Source of the DNA: Cupriavidus pauculus
Lineage (GTDB): Bacteria; Pseudomonadota; Gammaproteobacteria; Burkholderiales; Burkholderiaceae
Direction of reading: 5' to 3'
Length of the DNA: 64,000 bases
Assembly: GCF_008801835.1 (NCBI RefSeq)
Contig: NZ_VZOW01000007.1
Span: 62,001 to 126,000, forward strand
The notes below the pieces were generated by a model. It did not search any database, had not been told where the DNA came from, and saw only the letters and a program-made list of their open reading frames with translations. The first letter of the stretch is position 1. Every line of letters starts with the position of its first letter. The position numbers were made by a program, and so were the translations under genes. Below, in pieces: positions 16,590 through 23,963 of this stretch.

Positions 16590-17729
16590 CTAGGCGCCCC
16601 GCGCGGCGCGTCGGGAGCGCACGGCATTGGCCAGCGTTTCCAGCACGGCAACCGAATCATCCCAGCCGATGCACGCGTCGGTGATGCTCTGGCCGTACGC
16701 AAGCTTCGCGGGATCGTGCTCGCCCGGCGTGAACTTCTGCGCGCCGGGCACCAGATGGCTTTCGACCATCACGCCAAAGATCGACGCGCTGCCGCTTGCC
16801 ACCTGCTGCGCCACTGCGTCGGCCACGTCGATCTGCTTCTGATGCTGCTTGCTGCTGTTGGCGTGACTGCAATCGACCATCAGCGCACGGCCCAGCCCGG
16901 CGGCTTCGAGTTCCTTGCAGGCAGCCGCCACCGATTGCGCGTCGTAGTTGGGCGTCTTGCCGCCGCGCAAAATCACGTGGCAGTCGGGGTTGCCCTGGGT
17001 ATGCACCGTCGCCACTTGTCCGTTCTTGTGCACGCCGAGGAAATGGTGCGGGCGCGACGCCGCCTGGATCGCATCGATGGCGATCTTGATATTGCCGTCG
17101 GTGCCGTTCTTGAAGCCGATTGGCGCGGAAATGCCCGAGGCCAGTTCACGATGCACCTGGCTTTCCGTCGTGCGCGCGCCGATGGCGCCCCAGCAGATCA
17201 GGTCGCCGATGTACTGCGGTGAAATCACGTCGAGGAATTCGCCTGCCGCCGGCAGTCCCAGTCGATTGATATCGAGCAGCAGGCTGCGCGCGATGCGCAG
17301 GCCTTCGTCGATGCGATAGCTTTCGTCGAGGTACGGATCGTTGATCAGCCCCTTCCAGCCCACCGTGGTGCGCGGCTTTTCAAAATACACGCGCATTACG
17401 ATCTCGAGCGAATCCGCAAAGCGTTCGCGCTGTGCCATCAGTCGCCGCGCGTAGTCGAGCGCGGCCTGCGGGTCGTGGATCGAGCATGGGCCCATGATCA
17501 CGAGCAGCCGGTCGTCGTTGCCGTGCAGAATGCGCGCGATGTGCTGGCGCGTCTGCGTGACCAGCGCCTCGACCGGCGTGCCGCGGATCGGAAAGAAACG
17601 GATCAGATGTTCGGGCGGCGGCAGCGGAATGATGTCTTCCACATGCGCGTCGTCTGTCACGCTGGTGCGGTCCGGCGGCGTTTGCGAGCCTTGTGCTGCG
17701 ACGGCCGATGATTGCTGTGGACTGGTCAT
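16590..17729 (-). CDS. aroG: 3-deoxy-7-phosphoheptulonate (DAHP) synthase, class I
   Basis: Translation from the internal ATG at 17729 gives 379 residues, slightly longer than the usual 350-360 of class I DAHP synthases. The enzyme condenses phosphoenolpyruvate and erythrose 4-phosphate in the first step of the shikimate pathway. Hallmarks are the metal-ligand motif GPCSIHDPQAAL, YFEKPRTTVGWKGLINDP, GARTTESQVHRELASG, KNGTDG, LRGGKTPNYD and MVDCSHANSSK. AGGAG at 17736-17740 lies 6 nt before the ATG, supporting independent initiation. In frame with the NYN domain upstream. The subtype of feedback control cannot be told from the sequence alone. Confidence 0.92.
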   Translation of the reverse strand: MTSPQQSSAVAAQGSQTPPDRTSVTDDAHVEDIIPLPPPEHLIRFFPIRGTPVEALVTQTRQHIARILHGNDDRLLVIMGPCSIHDPQAALDYARRLMAQRERFADSLEIVMRVYFEKPRTTVGWKGLINDPYLDESYRIDEGLRIARSLLLDINRLGLPAAGEFLDVISPQYIGDLICWGAIGARTTESQVHRELASGISAPIGFKNGTDGNIKIAIDAIQAASRPHHFLGVHKNGQVATVHTQGNPDCHVILRGGKTPNYDAQSVAAACKELEAAGLGRALMVDCSHANSSKQHQKQIDVADAVAQQVASGSASIFGVMVESHLVPGAQKFTPGEHDPAKLAYGQSITDACIGWDDSVAVLETLANAVRSRRAARGA

Positions 17730-18362
17730 GCGGAGCTCCTGGGATTCTGAAAGTGATGCGCGGCGCGGTGCGGCGGTAATGGCTGCGGGCAGCGCGCGTG
17801 GGGGTTCGGCTTGACTGGCGGGGTCGCCATCGGCGCGCTGCGCCAGGCTGTCGTAATAGTGGAAGGCGTGGCAGCTTCGTGCCCAATGGCGATTGGTGTT
17901 CTTGCGCGTGCCGATGCCGATCAGCGTGCGGCCAGCGGCGCGGATCCTTTGCGCCACCGGCATGAAGTCGCTGTCGCCGCCGATGATGACCACGGTGCCG
18001 ATATGAGCGAAGCGCGAGATATCATCCGCCGCATCGAGACACAGCCGGATATCGGCGCCGTTCTTGGCCGACGCGCCGGGCGGGAACAACTGGACAAGAT
18101 CCACGGCGTTCTGCAGCAGCGCATCGCGATACCGGCCGAAAAACTGCCAGTTGCCGTAGGCGCGATGGATGGCGATGTCGCCCAGCGATGTGCACAGGTC
18201 CACCAGCGACTGCACGTCGATCAGCGGTTCCTGCGGCTTGAAGCGGTTGTCGGGCTTGGCATAGGCGCCTTCGCCATGCTTGCCCTCGAGCAGACCGGCG
18301 TGCAGGTTCTCGAAGTCCCAGTAAATCGCCACGGAGCGCCGCGCGCCGTTTTCGTCGTTCAA
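16590..18362 (-). CDS. NYN-domain protein in continuous frame with DAHP synthase
   Basis: A single frame of 590 codons. Residues 1-180 form an NYN/PIN-like nuclease domain: VAIYWDFENL with Asp16 and Asn19, NGADIRLCLDA with Asp104 and Asp110, and VVIIGGDSDFMPVAQRI with Asp130 and Asp132, the usual acidic metal site. Residues 181-211 are a Pro/Ala-rich linker and residues 212-590 are a complete DAHP synthase. No stop codon separates the two. The start is a TTG at 18362 with GGGAG upstream. An internal ATG at 17729 has its own AGGAG, so the cell may make a fusion, a free DAHP synthase, or both. A sequencing frameshift that removed the NYN stop cannot be excluded. The role of the NYN domain (RNA cleavage) is inferred from the family. 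Confidence 0.75.
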   Translation of the reverse strand: MNDENGARRSVAIYWDFENLHAGLLEGKHGEGAYAKPDNRFKPQEPLIDVQSLVDLCTSLGDIAIHRAYGNWQFFGRYRDALLQNAVDLVQLFPPGASAKNGADIRLCLDAADDISRFAHIGTVVIIGGDSDFMPVAQRIRAAGRTLIGIGTRKNTNRHWARSCHAFHYYDSLAQRADGDPASQAEPPRALPAAITAAPRRASLSESQELRMTSPQQSSAVAAQGSQTPPDRTSVTDDAHVEDIIPLPPPEHLIRFFPIRGTPVEALVTQTRQHIARILHGNDDRLLVIMGPCSIHDPQAALDYARRLMAQRERFADSLEIVMRVYFEKPRTTVGWKGLINDPYLDESYRIDEGLRIARSLLLDINRLGLPAAGEFLDVISPQYIGDLICWGAIGARTTESQVHRELASGISAPIGFKNGTDGNIKIAIDAIQAASRPHHFLGVHKNGQVATVHTQGNPDCHVILRGGKTPNYDAQSVAAACKELEAAGLGRALMVDCSHANSSKQHQKQIDVADAVAQQVASGSASIFGVMVESHLVPGAQKFTPGEHDPAKLAYGQSITDACIGWDDSVAVLETLANAVRSRRAARGA

Positions 18363-18516
18363 ATCCGTTCTCCCGCATGCTGAATCCGCGGCATCTTACC
18401 GCCAATTCAACGATGGGACGGTGCGAACGGCCTGTATTGCACAGGGTGCCGGCGCTCGACGTTGGCGCTTGATGTCGACGATCGCCGGCGCGCGGCGTGG
18501 ATTCGAGCGCGATGGG

Positions 18517-19023
18517 TTACTCGTGCTGCGCGCGCGCCAGGGTCAGATAATGCGGAATCCGCGTCAGCGCCCATTCGGCGGCGGCATCGCGGATCGTATT
18601 GCGGTCACCGTGGAAGCGCCGGGTTTCGGCAAACTCCACCGGTTGGCCGGCGCGGCTCGCCGCACGGAAGATCCACGCAAAACATTGCGTGCCCACCGGC
18701 GTGCCGTCGTCGGCGCCATCGTCGGCAACGCCGGTATTGGCCACCGCGAGATCGGCGCCTGACATCGCCAGCACGCCGCGCGCCATGGCTAGCGACACCG
18801 CTTCGCTGGTCAGCCCGTGGCGGTCGATCAGATCCTGGCTCACGTCCAGAACGCCGGTCTTTGCCTCGGGCGCATAGGTCACCACGGCCAGCCGCAGGCA
18901 ACTGCCGCAGCCCGGCACCTCGGCAAGCTTGGCAGCGATCAGGCCGGCCGTGCAGGATTCGGCGGTGGCCACCACCAGGCCATGCCGCAGCAGGAAATGC
19001 GCTACGTGTTGTACGTCGTCCAT
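18517..19023 (-). CDS. CinA-like C-terminal domain protein (PncC family)
   Basis: A 168-residue stand-alone CinA C-terminal domain, the family that includes nicotinamide-nucleotide amidase PncC. The catalytic-serine motif ATAESCTAGLIAAKL is intact, as are VTYAPEAKTGVL and the region PVGTQCFAW. The canonical G-I-A-G-P-x-G-G loop is replaced by GVADDGADDG, so this is a divergent subgroup and the amidase activity is uncertain. It is upstream of, and on the same strand as, the NYN/DAHP frame, with about 150 bp between them. Confidence 0.82.
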   Translation of the reverse strand: MDDVQHVAHFLLRHGLVVATAESCTAGLIAAKLAEVPGCGSCLRLAVVTYAPEAKTGVLDVSQDLIDRHGLTSEAVSLAMARGVLAMSGADLAVANTGVADDGADDGTPVGTQCFAWIFRAASRAGQPVEFAETRRFHGDRNTIRDAAAEWALTRIPHYLTLARAQHE

Positions 19024-19093
19024 GGCGAATTACTTTTGACAGGTTGGTGGGCTGCCCGCATGGTGCGCGGCGGGCGACGCAATGGAACCACCA

Positions 19094-19753
19094 TTATTTC
19101 CCGGGCACACCTCGCGGCCGATACGCACGCGCGCACCGCACCAGTTCTTCGGCATACGGCGCTGCGACGAACAATGCGATCGTCACAAGCAGCCCGGTCA
19201 GATAGGCGGGGGGCAACGGATCGGTCTTCGGTCGTAGCGAGAAATCGGCCACCGCCTCGCCGTGGCCAAACAAGGCGAGGAATTGATCCCAATAAGCCGC
19301 TGCCAGTAGTGCGATGGCGGCAATCGGCAAGACTTCGAGCAGGCTGTGCATGTGTTGCTCGACGGGGCGGATGTCGCGGCGCGCGCTAGCGTATTGCACG
19401 TCGATCCATGCGGTGACCGCATGCACCACGGCACCCGCAATCATCACCGCAAACAACGCGGCGTTGATTTCCAGAAACAACGCCAGCAGCACAGGCACGC
19501 CTACCTCGGCCATCATCAGGCTGTGCATGATCGATTCCAAAACGCCGGCATTGCTTTCGATGCGCGTGCGCTTATGGCAGAGCCAGTCGCCCAGCCCGGC
19601 GCAAATCCATAGCGGCACGAGTCCGTACATCAAGATCGCTCTGACCGGGCTGTCCACCGTTGCCAACTCCTCGATAGCCGATTGAAGACGCTTCAGGCGC
19701 TGTCGTAGCGCTGCAAACTGGAAGCAACCGACGTGAAGCAATCGACGTGCCAT
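19094..19753 (-). CDS. Conserved membrane protein of unknown function
   Basis: A 219-residue protein with about four or five hydrophobic segments (AILMYGLVPLWICAGLGDWL; VPVLLALFLEINAALFAVMIAGAVV; LLEVLPIAAIALLAAAYW; YLTGLLVTIALFVAAPY). Between them are short conserved-looking polar motifs such as DWLCHKRTRIE and the histidine-bearing ESIMHSLMMAE and VEQHMHSLLE. I do not recognise the function; similar proteins occur in Burkholderiales as uncharacterised membrane proteins. The upstream start is uncertain; the ATG that gives MYGLVPLWI, 41 codons inside, is an alternative. It is divergent from the BON-domain gene. Confidence 0.65.
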   Translation of the reverse strand: MARRLLHVGCFQFAALRQRLKRLQSAIEELATVDSPVRAILMYGLVPLWICAGLGDWLCHKRTRIESNAGVLESIMHSLMMAEVGVPVLLALFLEINAALFAVMIAGAVVHAVTAWIDVQYASARRDIRPVEQHMHSLLEVLPIAAIALLAAAYWDQFLALFGHGEAVADFSLRPKTDPLPPAYLTGLLVTIALFVAAPYAEELVRCARAYRPRGVPGK

Positions 19754-19850
19754 TTTGGCGATGGGCGAACCATGACGCGCCAGCGCGGCGGCACGGTTTT
19801 TGCGCAGCCATTGCGTCGCCGGGGCTCACCCTCAATAGCAGGAGTGCAAT

Positions 19851-20402
19851 ATGTTCAACTTCTTTCGCAGGCATCGCGACCGACAAACGCCGGATCCCTC
19901 AACGCGCACCGACGAGGGCCAGCCGCCCACATGGCGCGCGCTGGAAGAGCGCGATCAGGCCCAACGGCCCGACGAGCCCGGCTTCGGCGGGGCGGGATAC
20001 TTCGGCAGCAGCGACGGCGGCGGCCAGTCGTTCAACAGCGCACAGCGCGTCTATCCTGGCGACCCCGGCTATCGCGACCATCCCACGCGCCCCATTACGT
20101 CGCCACGAATCGGCGCGCATCCCACGGGACCGAAGAACTTCCAGCGTGACGACCACCGCATCCACGCCGATGTCTGCGACCGTCTGGCCATGGACGACGC
20201 GGTCGATGTCAGCGAGGTCACGGTCGACGTAGAGCAGGGGCTGGTGAAACTGGAGGGATCGGTGGCGGACCGCTACCAAAAGTACCGTATCGAGGAAATT
20301 GCCGCGGCGGTGTTTGGCGTTTGCGACGTGGAGAACCACATCCGGGTGGGACGCGAGCGGGGCGAACTCGATCTCTCGGAACGCACCCTCAATCTGAGTT
20401 AA
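19851..20402 (+). CDS. BON-domain protein
   Basis: A 183-residue protein with a long hydrophilic, Gly/Pro/Asp-rich N-terminal half (residues 1-100, probably disordered) and one BON domain at about residues 100-170: HADVCDRLAMDDAVDVSEVTVDVEQGLVKLEGSVAD, then VFGVCDVENHIRV. BON domains bind phospholipid or other envelope components. There is no signal peptide, which is unusual for BON proteins and suggests a cytoplasmic or peripheral location. The start has a good AGGAG. Upstream of the gene are 97 bp without other features. Confidence 0.85.
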   Translation: MFNFFRRHRDRQTPDPSTRTDEGQPPTWRALEERDQAQRPDEPGFGGAGYFGSSDGGGQSFNSAQRVYPGDPGYRDHPTRPITSPRIGAHPTGPKNFQRDDHRIHADVCDRLAMDDAVDVSEVTVDVEQGLVKLEGSVADRYQKYRIEEIAAAVFGVCDVENHIRVGRERGELDLSERTLNLS

Positions 20403-20580
20403 AGCGTCAGTTAAAGCGGCGGGTTTGCCGCAGCGCAGCGACGGCGCGCCAACGCGTCCGCGCTGCAATTCCTGCACGCGGCGCACGGCAATTTATGCAA
20501 GCGATGTGCTCCGCGCGAGGCTGATATCAGGTGCATGCGTGGCGGTTGGTGTGCCGCCACGCGATGCGCGTCGCCTTCCC

Positions 20581-21015
20581 TCAGGCGCCGTCGAGGAACG
20601 GATTGCGTCGGCCCAGGCGAGACCCCAGCGCATCGGGCGGCAGGCTCATGCTGCCCGCGTCCACGGCGACAGCGGGATTTGCAGCGACGGTAGGATCGCC
20701 AGGCGCGCCCGGCGCCATCGCGGGCGACGTGCTCGATGGCGGCACACCGCGCTGCACGCCCTGCATCGAACCCTGCGCATAGGGATTGGGAGCCGCGGGC
20801 GCCTGTGCCTGCATGGTCGATGCGGCGTCAGGCTGCATCTGTGCTGGCGTTGCGGCGGTGCCCGGCATGTCCGCGGTGGATGGCATCGTTTGCGCGCTCG
20901 GCATCGGCTGTGCCTGCTGAACCGGCTGTGCAGGCTGGTACTGCTGCGCCAGCAACGGGTACGACGCGATCATCGCGCCAGCCATCAACAGGGATTTCGC
21001 CAGATGTTGCTTCAT
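20581..21015 (-). CDS. Exported low-complexity Pro/Gln/Met/Ala-rich protein
   Basis: A 144-residue protein with a signal peptide (MKQHLAKSLLMAGAMIASYPLLA) and a mature part made of biased sequence rich in Gln, Pro, Ala, Met, Ser and Thr (repeated QPAQPVQQAQPM-like and MPSAQTMPSTADMPG-like stretches). The start at 21015 has a perfect AGGAGGT at 8 nt. No domain is recognised. The Met-rich pattern could bind metal ions such as copper, but this is speculation. Convergent with the BON gene; the 178 bp between them contain a 10-bp direct repeat (AGTTAAAGCG at 20397 and 20409) and nothing else clear. Confidence 0.65.
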   Translation of the reverse strand: MKQHLAKSLLMAGAMIASYPLLAQQYQPAQPVQQAQPMPSAQTMPSTADMPGTAATPAQMQPDAASTMQAQAPAAPNPYAQGSMQGVQRGVPPSSTSPAMAPGAPGDPTVAANPAVAVDAGSMSLPPDALGSRLGRRNPFLDGA

Positions 21016-21169
21016 TCGTGGACCTCCTGAAAACGAGAGTGACCACTGTAGCGGCGAAGCCCCTGACATTCTGTTCGATTGTGCAACTGGACTTAACCGT
21101 GCTTGATGTCGCGCGCCGCACACGGTATTACGCGCGACGCCATGCGCGCGCCGGCCATCTTCAACGTCG

Positions 21170-22423
21170 TCAGCCGAACTTGCGCGCGGCGTCCAGTGCC
21201 AGTCCCGAGCCGATGCCGCCGAACAGGTCGCCCTCCACGCGGCGCGCGCCTGGCAGCAAGCGCGCCAGTTGCTCGCGCAGCAGGGGCACGCTGCTGGAGC
21301 CGCCGGTAAACAGGATCGTGTCGACCGCGTCGGCCTTCACGCCGGCTGTGACGAGCATGCCCTGCACGGTGGTGGCAGTCTTGTCGACGAGCTTGGCGAT
21401 CGATGCATCGAAATCGTCGCGCGTGATGGTCAGCGTAGTGTCGGGCGCGATGCGCGCCAGATCCACCACTGTTTGCGTGTCCTCGGACAGCGCGATCTTT
21501 GCTGCTTCCACCTGGATGGCGAGCCAGTGGCCCGCGCGCTCGCGGATCAGCCGGATCAGGCGATCGAGCTTTTCGGTGTCCGCGGCATCGCGATAGTTGT
21601 CCATCACGATCGACCACGCCTTGCGCGTGTAGACCAGGTTGATCGTGTGCCAGCTTGCCAGATCGAAATACTGGCCGGACGGCATCGCCTTGCCATTGCG
21701 CAACTGACTGTTCAGGCCGAGCATCGGCATCACGCTGGCCAGACTCAGCGCGCGATCGAAATCGGTCCCGCCGATATGCACGCCGCCGTTGGCCAGGATG
21801 TCTTCGCGGCGGTCCAGTTTGCGCGCCCGTTCGGGCGACAGCCGCACCAGCGAAAAGTCCGAGGTGCCGCCGCCGATATCGGCCACCAGCACCAGTTCCT
21901 CGCCGCCGATGCCCGCCTCGTAATCGAACGCCGCGGCAATCGGCTCGAACTGGAACGCGATCTCGCGAAAGCCCGCATCGCGCGCGATCTCGGCCAGCGT
22001 GTCCTCGGCCAGTTGATCGGCGGCGGCGTCCTCGTCGATGAAATGCACGGGGCGGCCCAGCACGGCCGAGGTGAACTCGCGCCCGGCGGCGCGTTCGGCG
22101 CGGCCCTTCAATTCGCCGATAAAGTGCGCCAACAGCTTGCGGAACGGCATGGCCTGGCCCATCACCTCGGTGCTGTCGTCCATCATCGACGTGCCCAGCA
22201 GGCTTTTGAGCGATCGCATCATGCGGCCTTCATAGCCGGCGAGATAGTCCGCCAGCGCCGCGCGGCCATAGCTGACCAGCGGATCTTCGGCGTGAAAGAA
22301 GATCACGGACGGCAGCGTGGCCTTGCCGTCCTCGAGCGGCAGCAGGGACGGCGCGTTGGGACGAATCCAGCCGACAGTGGAATTGGACGTGCCGAAATCG
22401 ACGCCGCAAGCGTTTGAGATCAT
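21170..22423 (-). CDS. Hsp70-family chaperone, YegD-like
   Basis: A 417-residue actin/Hsp70-fold ATPase close to E. coli YegD in size. The ATP-binding motifs are visible: ACGVDFGTSNSTVGW (phosphate 1), LVADIGGGTSDFSLVRL (phosphate 2) and ILFTGGSSSVPLLREQL (adenosine). The C-terminal substrate-binding half of DnaK is missing, as in YegD. The start at 22423 is set by the family N-terminus; the open frame continues upstream without homology. YegD proteins are uncharacterised putative chaperones. The gene stands alone. Confidence 0.88.
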   Translation of the reverse strand: MISNACGVDFGTSNSTVGWIRPNAPSLLPLEDGKATLPSVIFFHAEDPLVSYGRAALADYLAGYEGRMMRSLKSLLGTSMMDDSTEVMGQAMPFRKLLAHFIGELKGRAERAAGREFTSAVLGRPVHFIDEDAAADQLAEDTLAEIARDAGFREIAFQFEPIAAAFDYEAGIGGEELVLVADIGGGTSDFSLVRLSPERARKLDRREDILANGGVHIGGTDFDRALSLASVMPMLGLNSQLRNGKAMPSGQYFDLASWHTINLVYTRKAWSIVMDNYRDAADTEKLDRLIRLIRERAGHWLAIQVEAAKIALSEDTQTVVDLARIAPDTTLTITRDDFDASIAKLVDKTATTVQGMLVTAGVKADAVDTILFTGGSSSVPLLREQLARLLPGARRVEGDLFGGIGSGLALDAARKFG

Positions 22424-22689
22424 GAAATTCAGGGAGTCAGAGGCAGCAGGAGCGGGACATGCGCGGGCCGGGGGCGTCGCGCGCGGGGCGATATTGTAGG
22501 GGTTTTTGCCGTGCAGGGCAGAACGCGCGTGCGGGCGCCGTCCGACGCAGCATCCGCAATCACCCCATGCGGGTTTGTGCCAACTGGCCGTCACGTCGGC
22601 ATTGCAGTCTACTGAAGCCAACAGGTAGCAGTGTGACCGGGGATGCGCGGCAACCTCGGGCGTTTGGAAAACCGACTGGAGACAATACC

Positions 22690-22818
22690 ATGGTGACCAA
22701 GCAGGACGATGCACTCATTTTCCGAAACCTGATTGCCCTGGCGACGCTGGAAGCGCTGGGCAGCGCCATCGCACTAGGGCTGGCGTTCAATCTGCTCTCG
22801 TTCAATCTGCTCAGATAA
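22690..22818 (+). CDS. Small hydrophobic protein (42 residues)
   Basis: A 42-residue frame, MVTKQDDALIFRNLIALATL and onward, with one hydrophobic stretch from about residue 14 to the end (ALATLEALGSAIALGLAFNL). GGAGACA precedes the ATG at about 8 nt. It lies between YegD and the ketopantoate-reductase-like gene with no overlap with another gene. The hydrophobic span suggests a single-pass membrane miniprotein. Weak evidence: no family recognised, and the region is short. Confidence 0.45.
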   Translation: MVTKQDDALIFRNLIALATLEALGSAIALGLAFNLLSFNLLR

Positions 22819-22982
22819 CGCACACGGGGGCCGTCGCCGGCCTCCGCTCGCCGTTTATCCGTCTTCCTGGCTTTCCGATGCGCGGTGTCGATTGCTGCGT
22901 CGGCAAGCTTTTCGTCCGCCCACTACAATGGCGCATCGCCCGACATCGATGTCGGGTCTGACCTGAAACCTGGGAGTCAGCG

Positions 22983-23906
22983 ATGCGTATTCTGGTGGTC
23001 GGAGCGGGCGCCATTGGCGGCTATTTTGGTGCACGGCTGTTGCAGGCCGGGCGCGATGTTACGTTTCTGGTCAGGCCGCGGCGCGCAGCGCAACTGGCCG
23101 AACACGGCCTGCGCATCATGAGCCCGCACGGCGATCTCCATATCGCCCAGCCGCCCAGCGTGATTTCCGCCGATATCGCGCAGCCCTATAACGTGGTGTT
23201 GTTGAGCTGCAAGGCATACGACCTGGACAGCGCGATGGATGGCATCGCTCCCGCGATGGGTCCCGACACGGTCATCGTGCCGATGCTCAACGGCATGCAG
23301 CATCTGGACAAGCTCGATGCGCGCTTCGGTGCGCAGCGCGTGATGGGCGGGCGCTGCATGATCTCATCGACGCTGGACGAACACGGCACCATCCTGCATT
23401 TGTCGGCATTCCACGTGCTGTCGTTCGGCGAGCGCCCAAGCGGCAACAGCGACCGCGCGCAGGCGCTGGCCGAACTGTTCGGCAATGCCGGCTTCGACGT
23501 GCAGCGCAGCGACGCGATGCTGCAGGACATGTGGGAAAAGTGGGTGTTTCTGGCCACGCTGGCATCGTCCACGTGCCTGATGCGCGCACCGATCGGGGAC
23601 ATTTTGTCGGCGCCGCGCGGTCGCGAGACCATTGCCGCGCTGCTGGACGAATGCTCGGCGATTGCGGCGGCCAATGGCTATGCGGTGCGCACGCCGGCAC
23701 TGGAGCAGGCGCGGACAACGCTGTTCGCAGAGAAGTCGCCGCTGATGGCGTCGATGCTGCGCGATGTCGAGCGGGGCGCGCCAATCGAATCCGACCAGAT
23801 CGTGGGCGATCTGCTGGCACGGCGCCACCAGACCGCCACGCCCACGCTGGAGCTGGCGTTCACGCATCTCAAGGCTTACGAGGCGCGACGCGCGCGCGAA
23901 CACTGA
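22983..23906 (+). CDS. 2-dehydropantoate 2-reductase family protein (PanE-like)
   Basis: A 307-residue protein with the N-terminal Rossmann motif RILVVGAGAIGGYFGARLL, NADPH-site residues near FLVRPRR, SCKAYDLDSAM, MLNGMQHLDKL, and the C-terminal helical domain with WEKWVFLATLASSTCL and RGAPIESDQIVGDLLARR, in which the lysine and glutamate/asparagine positions of PanE are kept. The reaction is NADPH-dependent reduction of ketopantoate in pantothenate synthesis, but many paralogues act on other 2-keto acids. It stands alone, so the pathway cannot be fixed. Confidence 0.88.
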   Translation: MRILVVGAGAIGGYFGARLLQAGRDVTFLVRPRRAAQLAEHGLRIMSPHGDLHIAQPPSVISADIAQPYNVVLLSCKAYDLDSAMDGIAPAMGPDTVIVPMLNGMQHLDKLDARFGAQRVMGGRCMISSTLDEHGTILHLSAFHVLSFGERPSGNSDRAQALAELFGNAGFDVQRSDAMLQDMWEKWVFLATLASSTCLMRAPIGDILSAPRGRETIAALLDECSAIAAANGYAVRTPALEQARTTLFAEKSPLMASMLRDVERGAPIESDQIVGDLLARRHQTATPTLELAFTHLKAYEARRAREH

Positions 23907-23963
23907 TCCCGGCCGACGCCGGTCCGGCAGGTCGATCGCGTCGGGTCGATCAAATCCTGTCGA

